A stretch of DNA of 64,000 nt from Panulirus ornatus (GCF_036320965.1 NC_092279.1:13109661-13173660); one strand, 5' to 3'. Numbered from the stretch's first letter, positions 15,431 to 29,554 are shown. Numbers and translations: made by a program. The notes: a model not told the origin generated them from the sequence alone.

Positions 15431-15448
15431 ATGAATATACATATATTC

Positions 15449-15520
15449 CTGTGAGTCCACGGCGAAATGAAACACGATAAGTTCCCAAGTGGACTTTCGT
15501 GTGATAATCCTGTCCTTTGA
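15449..15520 (-). mobile_element. Penelope-like element fragment with broken hammerhead motif
   Basis: The first 50 bases align with the fragment at 17156-17318 (GATAAGTTCCCAAGTG, ACTTTCGTGT). On the minus strand the GAAA box is kept, but the stretch that would carry CTGATGA is missing or rewritten, and the palindrome GTGCAC reads GTCCAC. The class is inferred from resemblance to a decapod repeat I recall as Penelope-like, not from a coding motif. Confidence 0.55.
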
Positions 15521-16034
15521 TCCTCTTGTAGCACCGAGCAAGCTTTGTTTTTTTACCATTAAAACAACATTAAGTTAATGAAGAAGAATTATCTGATTAT
15601 TTTCAGCGAGACGATGCAGCAAACACCCTCGTAAGATATCATCGTATAAATTCATATTCCTCGTCAGTGTGTACAGCCCCTGAAGGACTCCGGGGCGGCG
15701 GGTTGGGGGGCAAAACCTGTTTTAAGATATTGATTCGTTATTTACACTCGGGTTGGAGGAAGCAGCACCGCTCGCACAGCGAAGAATCCGCTGTATAAAA
15801 AGTAAAGTCTTTTCCCCCAGGGTTTTCGCGGATCGCTACGCCATGCGTTCCTGAGGCGAATCCGGATTGAATCCTACTCCTGCGAACTGGGTTTATTTTT
15901 TTTTTTCTACCCCGCGCCAGCGACTGTCGGTCGTTCCACTGCAGCGCATTCAACACGCGATGATCGCCAGTGCTTCGTCTGCGGCGATCCATCAAGGAAT
16001 GGCGAGAGAGGGTCCTTCGACGCTGCACCGGGGT
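15521..16034. other. Unique DNA
   Basis: No gene or repeat family recognised. Confidence 0.5.

Positions 16035-16490
<456 letters not shown>

Positions 16491-16588
<98 letters not shown>
16491..16588. repeat. (CT)n microsatellite with TATC tail
   Basis: CT run ending in three TATC units. Confidence 0.97.
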
Positions 16589-16787
16589 TCCACATATGTA
16601 TATATTCATACATCTGCTTACTTATCCTTCAGTTAATATCTCTATTTATTTATCTATTCATTTATTCATTAATGCGTGTGTGTATATATAGAAGTCACTC
16701 TAAAATGTCTGGCGGCCTCATTTTCATTTTGAAATGATTTCCTGGATGAATATAAACCTGAAATTTATCTTGATGGCAACTAAGCTT

Positions 16788-16790
<3 letters not shown>

Positions 16791-16853
<63 letters not shown>
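16791..16853. repeat. (AT)n microsatellite
   Basis: Pure AT run. Confidence 0.97.
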
Positions 16854-16857
<4 letters not shown>

Positions 16858-17059
16858 CGTAAATGAGACGCCTTTCATAATGTCATTCAGGCAACCTTGC
16901 TGTTGCGACTAACATGGTAAAGATAAATGGTGATATCATATCATTTGATGATAAGAGGACACTTCCTGGTTGCCTGACCTGACACTGTAGGCTATGATGA
17001 AGTGCTGGGAAATCGCAGGTAAAAGTGGGGTTATTATTGCAGAGAAGCAGAAAGGTTGT

Positions 17060-17318
<259 letters not shown>

Positions 17319-17369
<51 letters not shown>
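17319..17369. repeat. (AT)n array, 5' side of the Penelope-like fragment
   Basis: Pure AT run. Confidence 0.97.
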
Positions 17370-17371
<2 letters not shown>

Positions 17372-18189
17372 CTTATATGAACGGAAGTAAACAGGAATCG
17401 TGTAATTTTGAGAGACGTTCGAGTGTTTACAGAGTTACGAAGCATGATAAACATTTGAAAACATTTACGAGATCAGGTTATACCATTTTTTATCTACTCC
17501 GCTGCGATGCTGGTGGAACGTTTACAGACACTAAAAAAAAATCACATCAAACGTTTCTGCCATGTGTTTTTTGTCGACTTCTTTCACGCCATCGGAGTTC
17601 ACAATGAAGGGAGTCTCACAATTTCATAATAACTTTCCCAGTTATGAGGACGGATTTTATGGGTTTGAGGGGTGAGAGGGGAGAGGTGTGTGCGCTGTTA
17701 CGTCACATAAAACAGAATAAAAGAATCATGGAACTTGGATAACAACATGGCGGGAGACAACCGAGGAGTTGTGAGTTGTTGGAGCAGGAATTTATCAATG
17801 TTGTAGTTATACGATTCCTTCATGGGTTATAGATTTCATAAACAATTTTCGCCTGTAAAAGTAACTCTTATAAATGTTCACAACATTATTCAAGTCAACG
17901 TATTTATCTCAAAAGACTTTTTGCTCGCTGTTATTAACAAAGAAGTGCTTAAAGAAAACGGTCCTCACGGGAATTCATTCGGACGAGAATTTTGAAAGAG
18001 AAAAAGCTGACTTCATTTAAAAGCACATGTGTTTACAAGCAGCAAAAAACGCACGAATGCAGACCACCGCAACACTTACACTTTAAACGCCACAAAAAAA
18101 AATTAAAAGAAAAAATGCCTGGGTCGTTCCATTGCTTTACGTTATTCAAACCGCCCGGAGTTTTCCTCGTCATTTAAGTCCTTGCCTGC
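17370..18189. other. Unique AT-rich DNA
   Basis: Could include decayed upstream parts of the Penelope-like element, but I see no reverse-transcriptase motif. No gene recognised. Confidence 0.45.
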
Positions 18190-18690
18190 AAATGGTGTCC
18201 TCAGTGTACATAAGTGTACTACACATTCGTGGTTATACTTAAGTGTACTACACATTCGTGGTTATACTTAAGTGTACTACACATTCGTGGGTGTACATAA
18301 GTGTATTACACATTCGTGGGTATACATAAGTGCACAACACATTCGTGGGTATGCATAAGTGTACTACACATTCGTGGGTATACATAAGTGTATTACACAT
18401 TCGTAGGTATGCATAAGTGTACTACGCATTCCTGGTTATGTATAAGTGTGCTACACATTCGTGTGGGTATTCATAAGTGTACTACACATTCGTGGGTATA
18501 CATAAGTGTATTACACATTCGTAGGTATGCATAAGTGTACTACGCATTCCTGGTTATGTATAAGTGTGCTACACATTCGTGTGGGTATGCATAAGTGTAC
18601 TACGCATTCCTGGTTATGTATAAGTGTGCTACACATTCGTGTGGGTATGCATAAGTGTACTACGCATTCATGGGTTTGTGTAGGCTAGTT
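18190..18690 (+). repeat. 29-bp minisatellite with 60-bp higher-order units
   Basis: About 17 units built on CATAAGTGTACTACACATTC plus GTGGGTAT. From about 18390 a two-unit module alternates ACTACGCATTCCTGGTTATG with GCTACACATTCGTGTGGG. Two consecutive 60-bp modules (18531-18590 and 18591-18650) look identical. The Met-Tyr-Cys-Thr frames across it are repeat artefacts. Confidence 0.95.
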
Positions 18691-18959
18691 CGAGACGCGC
18701 GGTTCGAACATTCGTCGAACTGAAGTGAGACAGTGAATCCCACGCATGGGCCCCGACTCTTGATGCGTCCGCTCACCGTTTTCTACACCGCAGCCACCGT
18801 CGTGCTAACATTTCACGTTCTTTGCGACGTTTCGTTCTCTGACAAATGTATTCATGCTTCGTATGTCAGGTAGTCGGTATTGTGTATTGCTGGTGTGATC
18901 CACTACATGATCCTGTGTGGGTGACGTATCTTGTTATACGTCTTGGAGTTATTGTTATT

Positions 18960-20504
18960 TCACTTTGTAATCTAATGTTGATTTTCGGCGGGAATTGTTG
19001 GGTGTGAGTTTGTTAGGAAACTCCTGGTGAGACGCGGGGAGGGAGAGGGAGGGAAAGAGGGAGAGTGGATGAGTGAGGACGGACGAGGAGGGTGAGAGTG
19101 AGGTAAAATGGAAGGAGATGCAGAGGAGGTGGAGAAGAAATGGAGGTAAGTGAGGGGAGAGGAGGAGTGGTGGAGGGAGGAGAGATAGGAGGGACGGAAG
19201 GAAAGGAGAGCGGGTGTTGTGTGCGAGTGAGGACGGGCGGAGGGAGAGTGAAGATGAGATGGGAAGGGGTGAGGAAGGGAGAAAGGAAAGGAGGCGGGTG
19301 AAAGGGAAAGGAGAGAAGAACGTAGGTATCAGAGGAGAGAGGGAAAGCAGAGAGACGGAGGAGTAGGGGAAAGATTGAGAGAGGGAGAGGGGAGAGAAAG
19401 AGAGAGAGAGAGAGAGGTGTTGGGTGAGTGAGAGTAAGGAGAGAGTCAGCCAGCAGGGGAGAGGTGGCAGAGAGCAAGGCTGGTGAAATACGGCATCCCC
19501 CGCGAGACACATCTTTGTTAGTCTGAAATTCATGAAGTTCTTGTGGCGGTAGATTGGGAACACCTGGCTGGCCGGATGAGCCCTTGGATGCAGGGAGCCT
19601 GTGTGTGTGGGTGTGTGTGTGGATGAGGGGAGTATGCCGGGAGGAGCTTGTGGATGAAGAGCGTTTGCTTATGGATGAAGAAAGTCTGCCTGTGGATGAA
19701 GGGAATCTGCGTGTGGATGTGCGTGTGGACGTAGGTGCTCGTTCTGTGTACAGCTGAGAGCACAGTGACGGTGTTTATGAGTGTGTGGATGCTAAGAGCA
19801 CCCTGACCATGCGGATGTGAAGAGCATCCATAGTGGGTGGATGAGTGTGTGGGCGGATGTAGCCACGGATGAAAGTGTAGACAGAGGTACGTGCACAGAG
19901 CCGTTATCAATAGTTTCTTGGATACGAATCAAAGTTGAGAACGTGGTGCATGTTATGGAGGGGAGGAGGTCGTAAAGTATGGGGAATTCTGAGCGCTAGT
20001 AACGACAGGTATTGTGATCAGGCAGTTAACTCCCACTTCCTCCTACGAAGGAAGAAAGAAGTGGGTAAACGGAAAAAGGAGGAGAAATGGGTACAGATGT
20101 AAAGGGCATTGAATATTCTGGATGGAAAAGGAAAAGGATTAGACAAAAGATGAATGAAAATTATGAAAATAAGAGGGAAAGATCCAAGATAGCTGGAGAT
20201 CAGCAAAGAATGTCAAAGTGAATGAATGGACGAGAGACACGCCAAGAGCGGAGATATGAGTGGATACAGAAAATGGGATGAGAAGGCATGAGAAAGAAAA
20301 ACCAGAGCAGGTGCAGTGGGAGAGTGATGGGAAGGAGAGGAGGGACTGCCAGAGATGAAGGTGGAGGGGAAGCAGATAGATGGATGGGAAAGAAGAAGGC
20401 TGGGCTGAGATGAGCAGATGAGAGGCGAATGAGAGATGATGTAAAGGCAGGAGAGGAAGAGAAGGAGTAGGAGGAGAAGAGAACGTCAGGGGTTTAGACG
20501 ATAG

Positions 20505-20591
<87 letters not shown>

Positions 20592-20954
20592 GGGAAAGAT
20601 GAGATCCCTGCAGAACCCCAGATGAGAGCTGGGGATGTGGAGGCTACGAGATGAGGTGAGGGATGAGGTGGTAGAGGGTTAAAGGGGAGGATTGTGAGGT
20701 CCTTTACGGCGTCGGGGGAAATGAGGAGACTGGCGGATGGGTGCGGGGATGAGGAGTGGGGAGGGGGGGGCGGGGGGCCTCCTCGCTCGAGACAAGTGGG
20801 GTTCAGAGGAAGTTGTGAAGGAGAGTTGTTGTAGGGGGTCAAGGTTCATCAGGGAGAGAGTGGAGACACGGGATGGAACGGCGTCAGGAGAGGAGGAGGG
20901 GATGATGAAGACGGTGAGGTGCAGCTGAAGTGGAGGTGGGAAGGATTGGCACTA

Positions 20955-21012
<58 letters not shown>

Positions 21013-23337
21013 GAGCGAGGCAGCAGCACCACCATCACCAGCAGAAGGCCGGCAGTCTCTCCCTCTCCCCCCGGCCTCCTGGCAACATAAAATTAACATA
21101 TTCTTGATAACCGAAGCAATTGCCAGAAAGCACGGAAAATATTCCTTCATCGTTGTGAGGCTAAGTAACCAGCTCCTCCCCCTGCTTGTTCCACTCTTTA
21201 CCCTCCTCTTCCTCCTCCTCCTTCCCTTCCCTTCCCTCGCCTTCTTAATCACATTTCAGTCTCGTGTGTGGATTTTTTTTTCCCAGGTTTACTTTGATGA
21301 TATATATTTGCTCTTCGTCTCTCGTTTTATCGTTACGTATATTTTCAATATTGTTTATAGCCAGATTGCTGTTGGATTTAGTTAAAGAACTCTCCTTCCT
21401 CCGCTCTAATTAAATCCTTTTACTTATTCAGTCGTAGACTACTTTCGCGGTGTTAAACCTTATTAAACAAATTTTAGACTGGATTTTCCTCAAGTTTTCT
21501 TAATGTTTGGTCAGTAGATTGTAGATCCTCTTGTTCTACAGGCACGACCAGCGTGTCAGAAGATACAGAGACAAATTCATGTAATTCAAACGAGTTTTAA
21601 ACCGGGAAAAATGATACCTTCTGAAAGACGGATTTTAGAACGAGATTTCGTAGGACAAAAATAGATTTAAGGTTGGTTTTCCCTGAGGGCTGGAAGGACG
21701 GGTTCAGAGTTAAGGAAGGGTCAGGTGTATAGGGAGATGTAAAGGTGTAGAGGGAGTGTATTTGTGATCCGGGTGTAAGGGACTGGGAGGGAGATGCGTC
21801 ACGGGTGTTACACTGGGCGTAGACTCGGTGAAAAACTTTTGAGGAAGATTCTGAGTTCGAGTATGCTTAGAAGATGTAGGGAGGAGGGGGTGTTAAGTGG
21901 GTGTAGGAAGAAGAAGAAGACGAGATGTGGTCGAGTAAGTGTGGTGTTGATGGTCGTATTCCTGAGGTTGTAGAAAGGGGTGTGGCTGTGTAGACCTCGT
22001 CAGCGTATGATGACGCTGTGGGCGCACGGAGGCGCCGTGACTGTGTAGACGTGAGAGACATCGGAGGTTTAAGAAGGGCTGGTCGAAGTCTTGAGGAAGG
22101 ATGGCTCGTGTGGTTGTACTGAGGGATGAGGCAACGGTTAGAGAGGGAGTGGAGGAGGATACGTTTATTGCGAGGATGAGATCATGGCAACGTGTTAGGC
22201 TACAGTCAGGTGTGGGTCTGTGTCGAGAATGACCTTATGGCAAGGCGTATAGCAAGGGGTGATTCTATAGTGAGGGACAGAATAGAGTGAGGAGAGAACG
22301 TAATGCCTTGGACACATTTGTAGGAGAGGTGAGGTAAGAGGAGTGTAAGAAGTGGTGCAAGAGGAATATGGTGGTGTGCAAGGATGGCTCTGTTGGAATG
22401 AAGTTGCGAGGGTGCGGGATGATGTTGTGAGAGTGAGGGATGACGCTGTGAGAGCGGAATGACGATGTGAGAGTTTGGGACAGCGTAAGATAAGAGGACA
22501 GGTCATAAAGTTGGGATGACACGGACAAGGGAAAGTGAACGGAGGCGCAAAAGGTAGAAAGAAAAGGGGCAATAAAGAAAGTTACAGAAGAAAAGAGAGA
22601 AGGAGTAGGGGAAAGAAGAGAGGAAAGCTTGAGAGAAAGGGATGAGGGGTTCACGCTAGAGGAGAGAGAGAGAGAGTAGAAGAGAGAGGGGAGAGAATAG
22701 CAAAGAATGAAGTATATAAAGTATAAATAAAATGAAAAAGTGACACGTATATATATATGTGTATATATATATACGAGGATTTAAAAGATTTTTAATGAAG
22801 AAGACAGGAAGTAAAGACATTGAATATATGTAAACAATAAACAGAGAGAAACAATAATCACAGTGAAATATACAGGAACAAAGCGATGAAAGTCAAGATT
22901 ATGTGACACGATAGAACATAAGAGAAAGATAGAGACAGGAGGTTTCGAAAATTAAACCATAGATTACCAAGATTATGAACCAGAGGACCATGGCGTGATT
23001 CAGACAAAGAAAATACAAAGTTGAAAAGACAGTAGAGGTTATTCAGTAGATTAAGGATGACAAAGACAACGTAAGCACAAGGACAGCGGAGTTAGAATAT
23101 CTCAGGGAGGAGAGGAAAAGGATGAGGGAAGAAGGGAATTGGATATGTGAAGTATTGACTGGCGGAGATGGCTTGGCGTGCTGTATTGACAACGGGAAAA
23201 GAAGAAGAAAGGTGCGTTGGGGAACACCAACGATTCTAACAGACTCAGAAGATTATCGTGAGATTATTTCAAGATAATGAATTGAGACATGGCAGGTGGA
23301 AGATGTACCACGAGATAAAAACCTGTATAGGGTTAAG

Positions 23338-23422
<85 letters not shown>

Positions 23423-24531
23423 ATGTGTTTAGAGAGAATGAAAATGATGGTTAGAATACAAGTAGTATACTGGAAAGGAACAAAAAAAAAGAAAAGCTTA
23501 CGGGAAGAGCGGGATTCACTTCACTTGTGCAAAGGACGGAAGGGATAGACAGACATATAGACGGATAGATGGATGACTTAGGAAAGGGGCGAAGCAGTGC
23601 ACAGATAAAATACATAAAGGAAGAAATATGCAGAAAGCAAAGAATATTACAAAGACAGAATAGAAAGATAAAGATAGGATAGAGAGCTATACAAAAGGAA
23701 AGACGTGTACATACATACAGACACACTGCGAAAGAGAGGAACTAAGGTGTCGATTTACAGGAGTCTACCCTCCGGACGTTCTCGAATATCGGTATATACA
23801 GACAGGCTGCAAAAGAAAGGATCGAAGGGATAAATTTACCAGAGTCTGCCCTCCAAACATTCTCTGTGCTCGACGCTGGAGTCAACAGTGCAGGACACCA
23901 AGGTCCACACACACACACACACACACACACCCGCATCTGTGCTTGGGCGTTCCACCTACCGCGTGACCCCAGGTGGCTCACATGCATGGATGTGGGATGG
24001 GAAAGTGGATACGGGATATGAGAAATGTGGATGCAGGAGGGAGAGACTTGTTTGTGGGACGTGGATGTGGCGTGGGACTCACGAACGTAAGATTTGACAG
24101 GACATACAGGAGCATGTTCTTTGACGCTCATGAGCCGGGAGGATAGATGGCGGGTGGACATGAGTGGGATAGACGAATGAGAGATCCACAGGAGGAACGG
24201 CCTGGGAAACGGAACGGGACGGAACGGAGGAAGGGTGGGGAACGTCAAGTGAGGAAAGGATTTGATGACTGAAGTGATGAGGTGTGAGGAGGAAGAAGAC
24301 GACATAACCTCGTGTGGGAAAGCTCGAGGAATAGAAATAATGTGAATCGAAAATTAGACAAAGAGGAAAAAAAAAAAAAAAAGGAAAGAGGCTTTGAATA
24401 ACACCCGAGGGAGGGATTGTACGACGCTCCAAAGACAGGCAAATGTGAAGCCAAGCAGCCGTGCTACGAGCCAGGAGGATGAAGAGGAGGAGAAGGAGGA
24501 GGAGGTCAACAACAGAGCGAGAGAGAAAAGG

Positions 24532-24594
<63 letters not shown>

Positions 24595-24741
24595 CACCCA
24601 CCCAAGTCAATAACATTCCCTCTCGAATATTATTTTTGCAGGTTGTTAGGTGAAGGAAGGAGGGTGGGTGAGGAGGGGGTGTCTGAAGTCAACATGTTGA
24701 CGCCCGACTGGGATTCTGGACGAACCTTATGTCTTAGTGAG

Positions 24742-24792
<51 letters not shown>

Positions 24793-24970
24793 CGTCAGCC
24801 CCCCCCCCCCCTTAGTATTCTGGAGGAAGTGGGAGGGAGGAGGAGGAACGAGGAGGAGGATCAACCAACAGTTTCGAGGAGGAGCGACAGCTCGAGGAGG
24901 AGCAACAGTTCAAGGAAGAGCAGCGACTCCAGGAAATCGGTTCCCGTCGTGGCCAAAGACGATGATTAAC
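18960..24970. other. Domain with strong purine excess on the plus strand
   Basis: Blocks at about 19020-19480, 20040-21010, 21660-22740, 22780-23740, 23990-24590 and 24830-24970 are dominated by A and G, with words such as GGGAGAGG and GAAAGG. Embedded AG arrays lie at 20508-20588, 20957-21009, 23343-23421 and 24534-24591, all with purines on the same strand. A CA run is at 23908-23930. Degenerate tandem words (GTGGATGAAG, GGGATGACG) occur at 19570-19760 and 22415-22480. About 21110-21660 is of ordinary composition. No gene is recognised; the long minus-strand Ser/Pro/Leu frames follow from composition. Confidence 0.7.
24743..24791. repeat. (GT)n microsatellite followed by a C run
   Basis: GT run, then a run of 12 C at about 24800-24811. 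Confidence 0.96.
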
Positions 24971-25632
24971 AACGTGACCCGTGGTGGTAGCGGGTCGTTT
25001 GCGACGGGCAGTTCGGTAGTTTCGAGGACAGTGACCTCAATTAGCCATTTTTTTTAAATTTTCATTTGGAATTCTTGATACCTCTCACCTCTCGTTGCGA
25101 TGTAGCGCAAGTGAGGTAAAATATTGTTCATGACAACAACAAAAAAATAAAAAAATATGCAGGTACAGTTGCATGATAATCGTTGAAAATTATATTTTGA
25201 AATGAATTACCTTCACGCCACGCTTCTTGCGAATTAAAACGGATTGGTTATAATGTCTGTAATTTATATGTCGCGACTCTTTAAATGGCGTGTGTGTGAA
25301 ATGTTCATAATGCATTATGATAATGCAGTCCCAGGGCATGAATACGAGATAACTGAATTATAAAAAGCAGAGAAACAGCATTTTTCTCTCGCCGTATAGA
25401 AGTACTACGATATATTCACGCCGTAAATACTTCATTATTCATTCCCATTCTCGTAACGGAGTTCGTGTGTTTGATTATTCGAGCGTCAGTGTAAATCGTC
25501 ATCAAAATCTTTATAGATACATCGCATCACGTCGCTATATAAATCAGAAGTGGCTTCCTCCACTGTCTCGTTTTTAATTGTTTATCCATTCGAGAAAAAA
25601 TCTAAGTCAAAGCTCAGTCTGTTTTTGCTTTA
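24971..25632. other. Unique AT-rich DNA
   Basis: No gene or known repeat family seen. Confidence 0.5.
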
Positions 25633-25637
25633 ATATA

Positions 25638-25723
<86 letters not shown>
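25633..25723. repeat. (AT)n array, 5' side of a SINE
   Basis: AT run with one GTATAT variant near its start. Confidence 0.97.
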
Positions 25724-25726
<3 letters not shown>

Positions 25727-25927
25727 CCTGCGTGTCGTAGAAGGCGACTAAAAGGGGAGGGAGCTGGGGGCTGGAAATCCTCCCCTCTCATTATTTTTTT
25801 TTAATTTTCCAAAAGAAGGAATAGAGAAGGGGGGCAGGTGAGGATATTCCCTTAAAGGCCCAGTTCTCTGTTCTTAACGCTACCTCGCTAACGCGGGAAA
25901 TGGCGAATAGTTTGAAAGAAGAAGAAA
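25724..25927 (+). mobile_element. 250-bp SINE family, 5'-truncated copy
   Basis: Begins at TTCCCTGCGTGTCGTAG, about 40 bases into the element as judged from the copies at 50137 and 60570. It has the TTTTTTTTTAATTTTCC tract and the 3' hairpin at 25878-25905 (CTCGC, loop TAAC, GCGGG; outer CGCT/GGCG), then GAATAGTTTGAAAG. Flanked by (AT)n on both sides. I see no coding capacity and no clear tRNA-type A or B box. Confidence 0.85.
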
Positions 25928-26431
25928 TATATATATATATATATAGATTCATTACAGTTAGAACTTGTAAACATATGAAACATGAATAATCATTGAGTGA
26001 TATATTCTCCAGGGAAAAAGAGTGGCTTTATATTTCCATGCGACAAAAGGATAATCACTGGTAATATTCAACGACAACGGAAGTCGTTAAAGACTTTCCC
26101 GTGTGTGCAAGTTGACACTGACAGCGATAGTGATGTTGGCAGTTTGATAACGCTTGAGAGATGGATGTGGTCCAGACTGCAGTAGAGATACGATAACTCG
26201 TACATTCCTGGGGAGTCTTGTTTCGAACGCGTGTATGTTTGACGTTGTAGATTTATTTTTTCCTAAGTTTTTTTAGTGCTTGTCAGGTCCTTTCACGTTC
26301 ATGGCAACTAGGCACTTAGTCTCCAGCCTGATGACCCTGTCGGACGAGCGCGTGGAGTTCCAAACGCAGACTCAAGTTCATGAGTCTTATAGATGCTATG
26401 AGATCTGATAGTCACGTTGTCAGAGGTCATT

Positions 26432-26532
<101 letters not shown>

Positions 26533-26586
26533 AGTTAAGACTCCCATCCTCTTCTGTATTACAGTAGATACATCAGACCCAACCAG

Positions 26587-26644
<58 letters not shown>

Positions 26645-26819
26645 GTTGTTCTGTATAAAGGCTTCCCTCAGCAGACCGCTTGGTCCCGACCCATCTCCTG
26701 TTAGACGTATTTCATACGACACCGACGCATGTGTGCGTCATCCCGGGAGATCTGTCACATTTCCCCCAAGAGAAGTTGGGCGCATCTGAGATTTCCCCGG
26801 TGAAGTGAGCTTGCTGATG

Positions 26820-26873
<54 letters not shown>

Positions 26874-26945
26874 TATATCCTGCTGTCTCCTTCTGTCCCG
26901 AACTCCCCAACGTGTTTCCTCGTCTCCATCAGACATCTGTGTCAA

Positions 26946-27054
<109 letters not shown>

Positions 27055-27426
27055 GAGTTGGTGGTTAAGAGTTCGTCCTCGTGTTGAGGAAGACGTGACT
27101 TCCTGTGACATTATTATTTCCTGGTTTCTGTCCTCCTCATTTTCTCTCCTAAGGGTAGACTCACTCACACTCTCTCTGGTAAGGTCGGCCTCACTGGGGT
27201 GTTTAAGTGTCACAATCATCAGTGTGAGAGGAAGACTCTGGTTCTTATAGATGGCTTTCTCCCCCCCACCCTTTTTTTTTTTTTATCCAGCTCGTAGTAA
27301 CAGGATTATGTACCACACGAACAGTACAAGACTCGGAATCGCTCGTAAGGAGAGCCGTTGATGAGTATGGCTCGTGAGGAGTGGGAGCTGAGGGGTGTTG
27401 AAGCGCCACTCAAGGACCGCGATCAA

Positions 27427-27467
<41 letters not shown>

Positions 27468-27689
27468 CTTTCTAAGATTATCGACTCCCACGAAGTGGTG
27501 CGAAAAGGACATTTTCATCCATGTGTTAAAATCGAACCTTTTTGTATAGTTCTGTTGGGTTCTGAGGGCAGTTAGGAGAAGGCGTTGGTTGAGAGTCATC
27601 TTCACAACAGCGGAGCTACGATGCTGACACCAGGGACTGCGAACCTGGATGTGCTTCATCTGTTCATCCTCTTCAAAACGGCCCTTGGG

Positions 27690-28105
27690 TGGAATGGCTT
27701 CAGGTCAAAGGTCAGGCCATCACAGCCAAGGGTAGCTACTCACGCCGTGCCCAGGAGTCGGCCGCACCGTCGTGCTATAGTGGTCGTACTGTCGTGCTCT
27801 AGTGGCCTACCGTAGTGCTCTAGTTGTCGTACTGTCGTGCTCTAGTGGCCTACCGTAGTGCTCGAGTGGTCGTACCGTCGTGCTCTAGCGGTCGTACCGT
27901 CGTGCTCTAGCGGTCGTACCGTCCTGCTCGAGTGGCCGTACCGTCGTGCTATAGTGGTCGTACTGTCGTGCTCTAGTGGCCTACCGTAGTGCTCGAGTGG
28001 TCGTACCGTCGTGCTCTAGCGGCCTACCGTCGTGCTCTAGCGGTCGTACCGTCCTGCTCGAGTGGCCGTACCGTCGTGCTCAAGTGGCCGTACCGTCGTG
28101 CGACA
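27690..28105 (+). repeat. Foldback-like element, right arm expanded (unit 1 copy)
   Basis: A core with AGGTCAAAGGTCA (27702-27714) and GGCCATCACAGCCAAGGGT is followed by about 16 units of 21-22 bp such as GTCGTACCGTCGTGCTCTAG, with ACCGTAGTGCT variants. The left arm is missing or very short (GGCCCTTGGGTGG). The same arm unit is found in inverted orientation left of the core in the copies at 41.0, 43.2 and 53.4 kb. Coding frames here are artefacts. Confidence 0.8.
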
Positions 28106-28744
28106 GTATACCCGCGCATGCTCCTCCACCTCCTCTCAATTGCGACTCTTAACTTCGTAAGGAAATGCAAGACAGAGATTAGTCATAATTCCTGATCATG
28201 TCTTTCCCCTCCCAAAGGCGAGTTCTACACTCCTGATCCAGGAGGCTGAAGGCAAAAGATGCGAATGTTCCTTACTGATTAAAGTTACGAATACTCTCCT
28301 CTGATTCTTGGCTTGTAAGATCTGAAACAAAAATATTTGGGAAGGTTTCGTTCCTTGTGAGCGCTGCGGTGATCAGGGGAGAGTCGATAATGACAGGGAG
28401 GAAGAAAATCGAAGGATGGTAGATCCTTGAGCTCATCCCCAAGTGTGTTCGAGTCGTCGGCCCAGCCATGCTGAATGCTGGCCCTCCCTAAGGAAAGTGG
28501 GAAGTCATTCAAACGTTTCGAGATCCGTGCTATGATTGTGTTACAACCTTGTCAATAACAGCAACAGAGAAGATGCTTGTGATTTGTGGGATCCCATCTT
28601 CACACAACAGTTCCTCCTTGAAGAGTCAAGCCTATAGATGAGTAAGGAAACCTAATCAAATTCTTTTTCTTTATCTTTTGATTTTTTTCTTTCACCAGAG
28701 ATGGCCTCGATTTGGGAATGTTTTGCCCGTGCCATATCGATCAC

Positions 28745-28775
<31 letters not shown>

Positions 28776-29087
28776 GGATAGATAAGTAGTTTCGCTTTAA
28801 AGTCCTGGTTTGATCTGTTGAAATGTTTTATGTAATAAGAAAAAAAAACAATACTCATGCACGATCTGATATAAGCTGATGATGGCCTATAATTGCTCGC
28901 CACTGACACCTTCCGCTTAACGTGCCAAGTTACGACAAAAAGTTGTATATTTTGTTCAGGAATACAATTGTCTGAACACTGTAGATTGGAGTGCTATTAG
29001 AAATGTGTGGCTGAGGCGACGTCACATACATTTCGACCCGTCTTGCTTGATGTAGCTTCGGAATTTCGTGCAGTAGGAAAACGGGTC

Positions 29088-29345
29088 ACCGTTGCGTATG
29101 AAAGCGGGCTACTGGTGTGTATGAAGGCGGACTACTGGTGCGTACGACAGTGGATTATTGGTGCGTATGAAAGCGGGTTACTGGTGCGTTTGGAAGCGGG
29201 TTACCGGTGCGTATGATAGTGGGATATTGATGCGTACGACAGCAAGCTCCTGGTGTGACTGAAAGCGGGTTTCTTGGTGCGTATGAAAGCTGGTTACCGT
29301 CGCATATGGTAGTGGCCTACTGGTGCGTATGACACTGGGTTACTG
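29088..29345 (+). repeat. 23-bp minisatellite
   Basis: About 11 diverged units built on GAAAGCGGGTTACTGGTGCG plus TAT. The equivalent array in unit 2 is at about 34055-34315. Confidence 0.9.
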
Positions 29346-29479
29346 TAGACGCAAGTTTTGCTCATGACTGTAAAAACAAAAAAGAAAAAAAAAGGTAAGT
29401 CACTCTATAAACTCTGTGAGGCTCCATAAACTCTGGAACTCATAGATTCTCTTTTGTTTTCCCGGAGCGTATCCTCCTC

Positions 29480-29554
<75 letters not shown>

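Noticed and set aside
18955..19563. 202-codon minus-strand Ser/Pro/Leu frame
   Set aside because: Lies opposite purine-rich DNA; pyrimidine-only codons encode Ser, Pro, Leu and Phe, so stops are simply rare.
22747..22776. Near-perfect palindrome of TATATA words as a structured element
   Set aside because: Alternating TA is self-complementary by composition; no further support.
27740..28105. CRISPR-like array of regular repeats
   Set aside because: Units are contiguous without unique spacers, and the setting is eukaryotic.
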